Source of the DNA: Bacteroidota bacterium
Lineage (GTDB): Bacteria > Bacteroidota > Bacteroidia > AKYH767-A > OLB10
Assembly (NCBI GenBank): GCA_023251535.1
Contig: JAHEYP010000001.1
Span: 272,178-336,177, forward strand
Length of the DNA: 64,000 bases
Direction: 5' to 3'
Position 1 is the first letter of the stretch. Each line of letters opens with the position of its first letter. The notes under the pieces are model-generated. The model did no database searches and was not told where the DNA came from. It saw only the letters and a list, made by a program, of their open reading frames with translations. The position numbers and the translations under genes are program-made. This document shows positions 54,488-62,640 of this stretch, piece by piece.

Positions 54488-57400
54488 TTAAGCGTGACCT
54501 TCTTCTTTGTTACGAACCTTTGTTTGATAGAACACTGAAGGTTGTACATTGATTTCTGCCAATAAGTGGTAACTGCGAGGATCTGCAAGTAATTTGTTTA
54601 CCTCACTGTTTTTGTCGTTGTAATCTCCGAATACGATTGCATTCGTAGGACAAGACTGTGCACAAGCTGTTTTTATTTCTCCGTCTCCTGGGCGGCGACC
54701 TGCTTTCTTCGCTTCCAACTTACCATACTGGATACGTTGAACGCACATTGAGCATTTTTCCATTACCCCACGTGAACGAACTACTACATCTGGGTTAAGT
54801 ACCATTTTACCTAACTGATCCTGCATGTTATAAGGGAACTGTTCGTTATCACTGTATTTAAACCAGTTGAAACGACGTACTTTATAAGGACAGTTGTTAG
54901 CGCAATAACGAGTACCCACACAACGGTTATAAGCCATCATGTTTAATCCTTCAGAGCTATGTGTTGTTGCTGCAACCGGACAAACCGTTTCACACGGAGC
55001 GTGGTTACAATGTTGACACATTACTGGTTGGAAGAATACTTCCGGATTATCAGCAGCAGGTTTTTCCATCTCTCCATACATCGAGAGTTTTCCAAGACCT
55101 TTTTCTTTTGCGTTTTCTTTTGTTGTATCAGAAGTATAGTAACGATCGATACGGATCCAATGCATTTCACGTGCACGGCCGATTTCATCTTTACCAACTA
55201 CAGGAACGTTGTTTTCTGCATTACATGCAACCACACAAGCTCCGCAACCGATACAAGCGTTTAAGTCGATTCCTAATCCCCAGTTATGATTTGGTTTTTC
55301 ATGCTCAGGGTTAGCAGTAGTAGCCCATAAGTCTAATTTCTCAGGAGTTTTAGGTCCGTAAGGAGACTCAATTAACACATCAGGATTTCCTGCTTTAGCA
55401 TCTTTTAACCAAGATGATAAAGTAGTTTCCTTCACAATCTCACGACCCATCATAGTGTGGTGAGTTTGTGTTGCTGCTAACGTGATATCTTCATCTACTG
55501 TTTTTGCTACTGTTGCACCTGCAGCTACATAGCTGAAAGCACCATTTGATACAGAAGCGAAAGGATATGCATTAAACCCTACTCCGTTTCCTGCTTTTCC
55601 TACGTTTGTTCTTCCGTAACCAACAGCTACCGCAATTGTGTTATCAGCCATTGCAGGTTGTAATAATACCGGTCCTTTGATCGATACATTTCCTACCTTA
55701 ACTTCGATAACATTTCCTTGAGTAACTTTTAATTTATCTGCGTATGAAGGAAGGATAGCAAAATAGTTATCCCAACATACTTTAGAGATAGGATCAGGTA
55801 ACTCTTGTAACCAAGGATTATTCGCTTGATTTCCGTTTCCTAAACCTGTTTTTTGGTAAAGAATTACATCTGTACCTGCACTTGGCTTCATTAATTTAGA
55901 AGCTGCATCAGATACATTTCCAACGAATGCTGCTGCACTTGTTCCTGCAACTGCTGCTTCAAAAACTCCGTCTTGTAATGATTTTGTCCAGAATGCATCG
56001 AAAGATGTCATTCCGCTTTGCATCGGATAAATTGCCGCTGCCCAGAAATCACGTAAATAAGTATAGTAATCAGCTTGCGCTGCTCCAGCCCACTTCATTA
56101 AGCTCTCAGCTCCCTGACGAGTACTGAACAATGGACGGATTGTTGGTTGTGATAATGTAAAGTATCCTTTGTAAGGTTCAACATCTCCCCATGATTCTAA
56201 CCAGTGGTGATCAGGGCAAACATAATCGCAATTTGAAGCTGTCTCATCTTCGCGATCTGCCAATGAAATTTTACAAGATACTTTTGCTAATGCTGCAGAG
56301 AATGCTTTAGCATCAGGCATTGAATAAACCGGATTAGTATTCCAGAAAATTACAGCACCCACTTGACCTGCATTCATCTCGCCAAGTAATTCAACAACTG
56401 CTGCATCATTACTTGATTGCAAATTACTAGTTACATCAAGGTTGATAGTAGAACCATAATTACCAAGCATGCTGTTGATAGCATTCACCAACACTTGCTC
56501 GTTAGGATCGTTAGATCCGCTGATCACTACACTCTTTCCTTTAGCAGCCCAAAGTTCAGCAGCAATTTTACCTGCTGCAGCATCAATTGGAGAAGCTCCT
56601 GACGAAACAGAAGAACCACCTGCTAAAGCAGCTACTTTATTATAAACAGCAGCAACAGAAGCTGACTGCTCACTAGGTTTTACTTTATAACGTGCATCTG
56701 CATTTGATCCTGCTAATGATAAAGCAGATTCAACTTGGATGTGACGTGACATTGATTTTTTGCCATCACGTAATTTTCTTCCTACGCCATATTGACGAGA
56801 GAATTCGATTGGTGATAACCAAGAAGAAAGGAAGTCAGCTCCAAAGCTTAAGATCACCTCTGCATTATCGAAACGATAAGAAGGAACTACGGCTTTGCCA
56901 AACGACATTTCATTTCCTTTTACGATACCGTAAGAAGAAACTGCATCGTAAGTTACCAACTTAGCTGTTGGATATTTAGCGATGAAATCAGCAACGATTT
57001 TCTTAGCGGAAGGACTTGCAATTGATGAAGAAACGATTGCAATTTTCTTTCCTGATGCAGAAGCATCTGCTAATTTCTTAGTGATTTCAGCATCGATTGC
57101 TGTCCACTCAGCCTTTTTCTTTCCAGCTAAAGGACCTGCTAAACGAGCGCTATCATATAAACTTAAAACGGAAGCTTGAACACGAGCATTCGTACCACCT
57201 TTAGTGATTGACGAAAGTTCGTTTCCTTCAATTTTAATAGGGCGACCTTCGCGTGTTTTAACTAAAACACTGCAGTAGTCTGTTCCGTCATAATATGTAG
57301 AAGCATAATAATTAGGAATACCTAATGTTACTTCTTCCGGTTTTACTACGTAAGGGATTGCCTTTTTTACAGGAGCTTCGCAAGCTGCTAATGAAGCTGC

Positions 57401-57580
57401 AGCAACGCTGAATCCTAAAAATTTAAGGAAGTCCCTGCGGGTAGTTGACGAATCTGATGCAGCCTTTCTATTCAGGACTTCATCAACGGGTAAGTGCTCA
57501 AAAAACTCATTGTCGCGCAGGCGAACAAACTCAGGAGTGTTATTGAGTTCTTCTACACCTTTCCAATATCGTTTTTCCAT
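54488..57580 (-). CDS. actB: alternative complex III subunit ActB (Fe-S/molybdopterin-like fusion)
   Basis: Large periplasmic subunit of 1030 residues. A twin-arginine signal lies at about 48-67 (TTRRDFLKFLG, ending SLAAC), where C67 may be lipid-modified. Residues about 75-730 form a molybdopterin-oxidoreductase-like domain that in ACIII has no Mo cofactor. The C-terminal ferredoxin-like part (about 770-1000) has the cysteine sets for four Fe-S clusters: CIGCGACVVAC, CQHCNHAPCETVCP, CVGTRYCANNCP and CSMCVQRI with a later CAQSCP. These carry electrons from quinol to haem. It is the second gene of the operon, 50 bases after actA. Confidence 0.96.
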   Translation of the reverse strand: MEKRYWKGVEELNNTPEFVRLRDNEFFEHLPVDEVLNRKAASDSSTTRRDFLKFLGFSVAAASLAACEAPVKKAIPYVVKPEEVTLGIPNYYASTYYDGTDYCSVLVKTREGRPIKIEGNELSSITKGGTNARVQASVLSLYDSARLAGPLAGKKKAEWTAIDAEITKKLADASASGKKIAIVSSSIASPSAKKIVADFIAKYPTAKLVTYDAVSSYGIVKGNEMSFGKAVVPSYRFDNAEVILSFGADFLSSWLSPIEFSRQYGVGRKLRDGKKSMSRHIQVESALSLAGSNADARYKVKPSEQSASVAAVYNKVAALAGGSSVSSGASPIDAAAGKIAAELWAAKGKSVVISGSNDPNEQVLVNAINSMLGNYGSTINLDVTSNLQSSNDAAVVELLGEMNAGQVGAVIFWNTNPVYSMPDAKAFSAALAKVSCKISLADREDETASNCDYVCPDHHWLESWGDVEPYKGYFTLSQPTIRPLFSTRQGAESLMKWAGAAQADYYTYLRDFWAAAIYPMQSGMTSFDAFWTKSLQDGVFEAAVAGTSAAAFVGNVSDAASKLMKPSAGTDVILYQKTGLGNGNQANNPWLQELPDPISKVCWDNYFAILPSYADKLKVTQGNVIEVKVGNVSIKGPVLLQPAMADNTIAVAVGYGRTNVGKAGNGVGFNAYPFASVSNGAFSYVAAGATVAKTVDEDITLAATQTHHTMMGREIVKETTLSSWLKDAKAGNPDVLIESPYGPKTPEKLDLWATTANPEHEKPNHNWGLGIDLNACIGCGACVVACNAENNVPVVGKDEIGRAREMHWIRIDRYYTSDTTKENAKEKGLGKLSMYGEMEKPAADNPEVFFQPVMCQHCNHAPCETVCPVAATTHSSEGLNMMAYNRCVGTRYCANNCPYKVRRFNWFKYSDNEQFPYNMQDQLGKMVLNPDVVVRSRGVMEKCSMCVQRIQYGKLEAKKAGRRPGDGEIKTACAQSCPTNAIVFGDYNDKNSEVNKLLADPRSYHLLAEINVQPSVFYQTKVRNKEEGHA

Positions 57581-57630
57581 ATCAGTGATGGGAGGATTAT
57601 CTGTGGTAAAGTATTCTTAATTATAAATTA

Positions 57631-58863
57631 TTAGTAGTGACAACGCGCACATTCAAGTCCGCCGATTTTCTCTACTGTAAGTTTGGCATCAGGACCATAC
57701 TGTTTTTTCAATTTCTCATGAAGTTCAGTATAATATCCATTACCTTCCATTTTTACTTCAGTTTCACGGTGACAGTTGATACACCATCCCATTGTTAATG
57801 GAGATGCTTGTTTCATTACTTCCATCTTCTCAACTTCTCCATGGCAAGTTTGACAAGCAACTTGTCCAACTTTCACGTGTTGAGCGTGATTAAAGTATGC
57901 CAAATCAGGAAGGTTGTGAATTCTAACCCACTGGATAGCTTCTGTTTTACCTGTGTATTGTTGTTTGTCTTTATCCCAACCTACAGCCTTGTAAATCTTA
58001 GCGATTTCTTCAGTACCATATTTAGGTCCTTGTTGAACATACTTATGGCAGTTCATACAAAGTGATGGCGAAGGGATACTTGCATTCTTCGACTTTTCAG
58101 CACCTGAATGGCAATAACGACAATCAATTTTATTTTGTCCTACGTGCAAAGCATGCGAGAACTTAATCGGTTGATCAGGCTCGTAACCTTGAGAAACTCC
58201 GATTTCTTTTAAAGCATACCAGCCTTTCACGCTACCGAAAACTAAACCTAAGATTAGGATCACGGCAACAAGTTTCTTGTGCTCTCGAATCCAAGCCTTT
58301 CCTCTGTAAACAGCAGGCTCAGGTAATCCTTCACGTTGACGGATAACTTTTTCGAGGCTCTTCTTTGCTCTGTTCAAGACAAAGTATAAAGCCACCAATA
58401 AAGCTGTCACCAACAAAAGAACGATTGGGCTATTGTCGTCTTCCTCAGCTGTTGCACCGGCAGTACCAGCAGCAGCACCAGGAGCAGCGGCAGCAGGAGC
58501 CTTTTCGCTTTCCGTTTTGATGTAAGCAATTAGTGCTTTAATCTCATCGTCTTTGAGATTAAATGCAGGCATGGCAATTTTGTTGTTCTCTTCGAACAAC
58601 TTAACTGCATCAGCATCACCTGATTTAATTAGGGCTGATGAATTTTTAATCCATTTCAGCAACCATTCTTCACTTCTTCTTTGATGCACATTTTTCAATC
58701 CCGGCCCTACAACTTTATTTTCACCCACCACGTGGCATGAAGTACAGTTGGCTTTGAAGATAGACTCTCCGTTGGCCTGCGCTTTCGCTTGGAATTGAGA
58801 AATTACGCTCAGGAAGACTGCTAACAGCGTGATTGTCAAATACCTGGATACGTAACGAGACAT
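57631..58863 (-). CDS. actA: alternative complex III subunit ActA with extra N-terminal cytochrome c domain
   Basis: Multihaem cytochrome of 410 residues with six CxxCH motifs. An N-terminal signal (about 1-28) leads into a monohaem cytochrome c domain (CTSCHV near residue 40; candidate Met in IAMPAFNLKDDEI). A Pro/Ala-rich linker and TM segments (about 145-165 and 200-220) follow. The classical pentahaem ActA part contains CRYCHS, CMNCHK, CQTCHG, CINCHR and CARCHY. The last motif is almost at the C-terminus. ActA takes electrons from ActB and passes them to the oxidase. It is first in the act-cox operon, with a probable promoter at 58942-58949. Confidence 0.93.
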   Translation of the reverse strand: MSRYVSRYLTITLLAVFLSVISQFQAKAQANGESIFKANCTSCHVVGENKVVGPGLKNVHQRRSEEWLLKWIKNSSALIKSGDADAVKLFEENNKIAMPAFNLKDDEIKALIAYIKTESEKAPAAAAPGAAAGTAGATAEEDDNSPIVLLLVTALLVALYFVLNRAKKSLEKVIRQREGLPEPAVYRGKAWIREHKKLVAVILILGLVFGSVKGWYALKEIGVSQGYEPDQPIKFSHALHVGQNKIDCRYCHSGAEKSKNASIPSPSLCMNCHKYVQQGPKYGTEEIAKIYKAVGWDKDKQQYTGKTEAIQWVRIHNLPDLAYFNHAQHVKVGQVACQTCHGEVEKMEVMKQASPLTMGWCINCHRETEVKMEGNGYYTELHEKLKKQYGPDAKLTVEKIGGLECARCHY

Positions 58864-58941
58864 ATGTAGTCGATTAAATTGTTTAAGATTAGGAGGCTTT
58901 TTTTACCAAATGTTGACAATAAAGCCCATTTTTCCAGCCGC

Positions 58942-58949
58942 CAAATTTA
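58942..58949 (-). promoter_or_regulatory. candidate -7 element for the act-cox operon
   Basis: Minus-strand TAAATTTG fits TAnnTTTG and would leave a leader of about 70 bases before actA. No clear -33 was found. Confidence 0.4.
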
Positions 58950-59040
58950 TAACAAAAGTCAATTCATAGGAGAAAAAAAATCACAATAAATTGAAAATTT
59001 AAATTCAATCTAAGTTGTTTATAAAGATTCTAAAAAAGGA

Positions 59041-59089
59041 GGTCAAAAGTTAAACAGCCATAAAGTCAGGTTTATTTGTACTTTTGACC
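59041..59089. repeat. 10-bp inverted repeat spanning the SPOR gene promoter
   Basis: GGTCAAAAGT (59041-59050) and its exact complement ACTTTTGACC (59080-59089) are 29 bases apart. The right arm overlaps the -7 element and ends 1 base before the ATG, so it could be an operator. Confidence 0.6.
59079..59086 (+). promoter_or_regulatory. -7 element for the SPOR gene (TACTTTTG)
   Basis: TACTTTTG is an exact TAnnTTTG match, 4 bases before the ATG at 59091. Confidence 0.6.
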
Positions 59090-59090
59090 C

Positions 59091-59504
59091 ATGAAGAACA
59101 CCTCTGCCGTATTAATTACTTGCCTGATTATTAGCCTCTTTTCTTCAAAATCATGGGCTCAAACATCTAATTCGGATACCAAATCCGACAGTTTAGCGCG
59201 TGAATTAGTGGAACGTCATAAAAAGGCAAATGCCACCAAAATGAGCATGACGGGGTTCAGAATTCAGATCTATTTTGGGTCAGAAAGAGCAAAAGCGACC
59301 GAAATTCGCGCCGATTTCACCAAAAACTTTCCTGAAATCGCTTCATATTTGATCTACCAACAGCCATATTTCAAAATTCGCGTTGGAGATTTCAAAACCA
59401 GAATCGAAGCTTCGGGGTTCCTAAAAAAGCTCGAAGATCATTACACGACCGCTTTTATTGTTCCGGATGAGGTTAAATTGCCAAGCTCTGAACAAGATCA
59501 TTAA
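59091..59504 (+). CDS. exported SPOR-domain protein
   Basis: A 137-residue exported protein with a signal peptide (about 1-24, ending SWAQ). The rest is nearly all one SPOR domain: GFRIQIYFGSERAKATEIRA, then YQQPYFKIRVGDFKTRIEAS, with the usual RNP-like fold spacing. SPOR domains bind denuded peptidoglycan strands, often at division sites. No other domain is attached, so it may be a small periplasmic wall-binding protein. A promoter with an overlapping inverted repeat precedes it. It converges on the YetF-like gene with only 4 bases between stops. Confidence 0.88.
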   Translation: MKNTSAVLITCLIISLFSSKSWAQTSNSDTKSDSLARELVERHKKANATKMSMTGFRIQIYFGSERAKATEIRADFTKNFPEIASYLIYQQPYFKIRVGDFKTRIEASGFLKKLEDHYTTAFIVPDEVKLPSSEQDH

Positions 59505-59508
59505 TTCA

Positions 59509-60015
59509 TTATTCTTTCCGCACAATCTTATGTGGCCTGCGTTTGCGGCTGCTTCTTTGCTGATAGTTGTCGGACAGAATACTGATATTCCCATCAGCTT
59601 CCAACACAGCCAAATCGACTTTTCGGATGCTATTGACTCCGTGCTCACGCATGGCAGCTAAAAGTTCTTCTTCGGTTAAACGGACTTTTTCAAGGTGATT
59701 CTTTAAAATCACTCCATCGTGCACCAACATAATAGGCTCTCCTTGCAGAAACTTGCTGATCGACTTACTTTTATAGGTAATACGCTTAATTATAAAATTG
59801 AGGAGGAACAATCCTCCGGCAGCTGTTAGGCCGCCTGCCAAAGACGTATCAGGACCTACCATGGCATTTTGCACCGAGTTACTGATCAATAAAATAAAAA
59901 CAAGGTCGGTAACCGACAACTGAGCTAATTCTGTTTTGCCAAATAACCGAATGGCTAGTATGATAAATAGGTAAACACTGATCGTTCTTAAAACGATTTC
60001 AAAATAGCTTTCCAT
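59509..60015 (-). CDS. YetF/DUF421-like membrane protein
   Basis: A 168-residue protein with three N-terminal hydrophobic segments (about 5-85) containing the family stretch IRLFGKTELAQLSVTDLVFI. The cytosolic domain after it has LQGEPIMLVHDGVILKNHL and RKVDLAVLEADGNISIL. It matches YcaP/YetF proteins of the DUF421 family, function unknown. It lies 45 bases after the DUF2805 gene, so it is probably the last gene of an SDR-DUF2805-YetF operon. Confidence 0.88.
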   Translation of the reverse strand: MESYFEIVLRTISVYLFIILAIRLFGKTELAQLSVTDLVFILLISNSVQNAMVGPDTSLAGGLTAAGGLFLLNFIIKRITYKSKSISKFLQGEPIMLVHDGVILKNHLEKVRLTEEELLAAMREHGVNSIRKVDLAVLEADGNISILSDNYQQRSSRKRRPHKIVRKE

Positions 60016-60060
60016 TTTCGATGAATATTTACCTCAAAGAAAACAGAATTAAATGAAGAT

Positions 60061-60348
60061 TTACTTTCGCTTCGATATTTTGTTTGATGTAATAGTACGC
60101 TGACGGCTACATTTAAACCGCGTAACATCATCTGTTCGTTTCATGGCATGTTTAGTGGCCCTGCCTCCTACTCTTCGCCTCCATCGCTTAAAAGCAGGTT
60201 CACTAATGTTTCTGCGCATTAGTTTTATTACTCCCGACTCGTCTATTCCAAATTGACTTTTTATAGCGTCGAATGGAGTCCGATCTTCCCATGCCATTTC
60301 AATAACACGGTTTATGTTTTCGTCTGAGAGTTCCGTTTGCAATTTCAT
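60061..60348 (-). CDS. DUF2805/TIGR03643 family protein
   Basis: A 95-residue protein. The core INRVIEMAWEDRTPFDAIKS, then GVIKLMRRN and FKRWRRRVGGRATKH, is the TIGR03643 (DUF2805) signature, with helix-turn-helix-like spacing. Function unknown. Members are often found near photolyase and short-chain dehydrogenase genes, as here. The ATG directly abuts the SDR stop with no gap, so the two are translated from one message. The C-terminus is very basic. Confidence 0.9.
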   Translation of the reverse strand: MKLQTELSDENINRVIEMAWEDRTPFDAIKSQFGIDESGVIKLMRRNISEPAFKRWRRRVGGRATKHAMKRTDDVTRFKCSRQRTITSNKISKRK

Positions 60349-61065
60349 TTATATAGCTTGATGATTAAAAGGCTGTATGACCATTTCTGAAACAACGGCA
60401 TTTGTAGGCTGCTGACACAAAAACCATATTGCTTTGCCTGCTTCTTCTGAAATAATCATTTTGTCGCGTTGTACTCTTAAATCGATTGTATCCCAAAAAG
60501 GAGAATCTACGCCACCTAAAAACAATTGTGTAATTCTGATTTCAGTTCGCTTAAGTTCTTCACGAAGTGATTTCATCATTCCGTTGAGACCGTATTTAGA
60601 AGCAGAATATGCTGCGGCTCCCGCCATTGGAGTTTTTCCCAATACTCCAGGGATATTTATAATTAATCCTTTTTTCTGTTCTTTCATCGAAGGAAGTACT
60701 GCTTGTAAAAGCATAAACGGCCCTAATAAATTCACTTGCATTGTTCTTCTCATATCCTCCACCGTTAGTTGTTCGAAGTTTTTAATAATCCCAACACCTA
60801 CTGCATTTATTAGAATATCGATTTTCGATTCTTTGGATAGGATAGTTTCAACAACCGATGAAATACTTGATTCGTTTTCGAAATCAAGCATAAAACTTCT
60901 TCCTTCTACTAAACCCAATTCAGCTGTTAAACCGTTTAACTTTTCTACTGAACGGGAAGTGATATAGACCTTTGCTCCAGATCTATGCAACTGTTTAGCG
61001 GCAGCGGCTCCAATTCCACCCGTAGCACCAACAATAAAAACAACTTTATCTGTTAACTTTTCCAT
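60349..61065 (-). CDS. short-chain dehydrogenase/reductase (SDR)
   Basis: NAD(P)-dependent oxidoreductase of 238 residues. The cofactor motif is VGATGGIGAAAAKQL near the N-terminus, NAVGVG is the NNAG-like motif, and the catalytic YSASK (Tyr-x-x-x-Lys) is preceded by a Ser-like position in IINIPGVLGK. The Ser of the usual triad looks replaced in that strand (PGVLGK), which may weaken activity. The ATG at 61065 starts cleanly at the SDR fold; a longer frame to 61113 would leave only 3 bases to the divergent photolyase gene. Substrate unknown. It is first in the operon with DUF2805 and YetF genes. Confidence 0.85.
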   Translation of the reverse strand: MEKLTDKVVFIVGATGGIGAAAAKQLHRSGAKVYITSRSVEKLNGLTAELGLVEGRSFMLDFENESSISSVVETILSKESKIDILINAVGVGIIKNFEQLTVEDMRRTMQVNLLGPFMLLQAVLPSMKEQKKGLIINIPGVLGKTPMAGAAAYSASKYGLNGMMKSLREELKRTEIRITQLFLGGVDSPFWDTIDLRVQRDKMIISEEAGKAIWFLCQQPTNAVVSEMVIQPFNHQAI

Positions 61066-61100
61066 AATTTGATTTTGAGGATAAACAATATTGTGATCCA

Positions 61101-61114
61101 TTTGTTTTAACAAA
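61101..61114. promoter_or_regulatory. candidate operator between SDR and photolyase genes
   Basis: TTTGTTTTAACAAA is a palindrome with 6-base arms and a 2-base centre, in the 51-base gap between divergent starts (61065 and 61117). Confidence 0.35.
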
Positions 61115-61116
61115 CT

Positions 61117-62589
61117 ATGTCCTCTGTTAGCCTAATATTTCCTCATCAGCTATTTAAAGACCATCCTTCTCTGCACAAGAGCAGAGCGATTTTTATTATA
61201 GAAGATCCTCTTTTTTTTAGGCAATTTGCATTCCACAAACAAAAGCTAGTTTTTCATAGAGCAACAATGAAGCAATATGCCGAGGATTTAGCACACCAAG
61301 GTTTTGAAGTGACATACATAGATAGCCAGGAACCTTTGTCAGCAACCGAAAAACTTTTCGATCATTTAAAGAGATCCAGAATACAATCTATCTATTTATG
61401 TGATCCTGTCGATTACCTTCTTGATCGTAGAATAAGGCGATATGCAACTAGAAACAAAATTCAGCTACACATTGAAGAAAGTCCGAATTTCTTAAGTTCG
61501 AACAAATCCAACATAGCGTTTTTTTCGGAACGCAAGCGTTACTTCATGAATGATTATTATATCCATCAACGCAAAGAATTGCAGATATTAATCAGCGATA
61601 ACAAACCTGAAGGAGGCAAATGGACTTATGACACTGAAAACAGAAATAAAATTCCGAAAGGCACTGCTATTCCCGAATATAGAATCCCTAACGTTAATAG
61701 ATATACGAAAGAAGCTATTGATTATGTTGAAAAGAACTTCTCCAGAAATCCCGGTAATTCATTTCCGTTTTATTATCCAATTTCTCATGATAGCGCACTT
61801 CAGCAACTCGACAATTTCTTAAGAGAGCGTTTTAACAAATACGGAACCTATCAAGATGCTATTGTCCCCTCAGAGACTTTTCTGTTTCATAGTATCATTT
61901 CACCATTGTTGAATATTGGATTACTAGATCCAACTGCAATTGTTGATCGAACTATTGAATTTGCCAATAAGAATAACATACCATTAAACTCATTAGAAGG
62001 ATTTATCCGACAAATTATAGGTTGGCGTGAGTTCATACGAGCAGTTTACAACGACAAAGGAACTTTTCAACGAAAAAATAATTTCTTAAATCATCATAGA
62101 AAACTTCCTGCTTCTTTTTACAATGGAACTACCGGAATTACACCTGTTGATGACGCTATAAAAAAAGCACTTGCCACAGGTTATGTACATCACATAGAAC
62201 GACTCATGGTACTTGGCAATTTTATGCTTCTCTGCGAGGTAGATCCTAATGATATTTACCAATGGTTTATGGAAATGTTTATCGACTCTTACGATTGGGT
62301 AATGGTTCCGAACGTTTACGGAATGAGTCAATATGCCGACGGAGGATTGATGAGCACGAAGCCTTACATTTCGGGTTCGAATTACATTTTAAAAATGAGT
62401 AATTACAAGAAAGATGATTGGTGTGAAATTTGGGATGCCCTTTATTGGAATTTCATTATTAAGCATCGAGAGTTGTTTTCAAAAAATCCAAGAATGAGTA
62501 TGATGGTAATGCAAGTAAACAAAATGAGTGAAGAAAAAATTCACAACATTAAAAGCACATCGGAAAAATTTCTTTTAAAGCTAAAATAA
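61117..62589 (+). CDS. cryptochrome/photolyase family protein (FeS-BCP/PhrB-like, cysteine-poor)
   Basis: DNA photolyase or cryptochrome of 490 residues, of the prokaryotic (6-4) photolyase group (PhrB/CryB-like). The N-terminal alpha/beta domain begins LIFPHQLFKDHPSL and includes HRATMKQYAEDL. The C-terminal FAD domain has HHIERLMVLGNFMLL, VPNVYGMSQYADGGLMSTKP and SGSNYILKMSNY. PhrB-type proteins carry a [4Fe-4S] cluster whose cysteines, including a CxxC, lie just after the MSxY segment. Here that stretch is short (KKDDWCEIWDALYWNF) with one Cys, so the cluster seems absent. It is divergent from the SDR gene and followed by a strong terminator. Confidence 0.88.
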   Translation: MSSVSLIFPHQLFKDHPSLHKSRAIFIIEDPLFFRQFAFHKQKLVFHRATMKQYAEDLAHQGFEVTYIDSQEPLSATEKLFDHLKRSRIQSIYLCDPVDYLLDRRIRRYATRNKIQLHIEESPNFLSSNKSNIAFFSERKRYFMNDYYIHQRKELQILISDNKPEGGKWTYDTENRNKIPKGTAIPEYRIPNVNRYTKEAIDYVEKNFSRNPGNSFPFYYPISHDSALQQLDNFLRERFNKYGTYQDAIVPSETFLFHSIISPLLNIGLLDPTAIVDRTIEFANKNNIPLNSLEGFIRQIIGWREFIRAVYNDKGTFQRKNNFLNHHRKLPASFYNGTTGITPVDDAIKKALATGYVHHIERLMVLGNFMLLCEVDPNDIYQWFMEMFIDSYDWVMVPNVYGMSQYADGGLMSTKPYISGSNYILKMSNYKKDDWCEIWDALYWNFIIKHRELFSKNPRMSMMVMQVNKMSEEKIHNIKSTSEKFLLKLK

Positions 62590-62624
62590 AAAAGGGAGTC
62601 GCAGTTAAACCACGACTCCCTTTT
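62590..62624. terminator. bidirectional terminator after the photolyase gene
   Basis: A perfect 12-bp stem, AAAAGGGAGTCG (62590-62601) and its complement (62613-62624), with an 11-base loop. It serves both converging genes. Confidence 0.9.
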
Positions 62625-62640
62625 CAAATTGGAATATCAA

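Noticed and set aside
60434..60967. A 177-residue plus-strand frame opposite the SDR gene
   Set aside because: Antisense shadow of a clear SDR with YSASK and the glycine motif.
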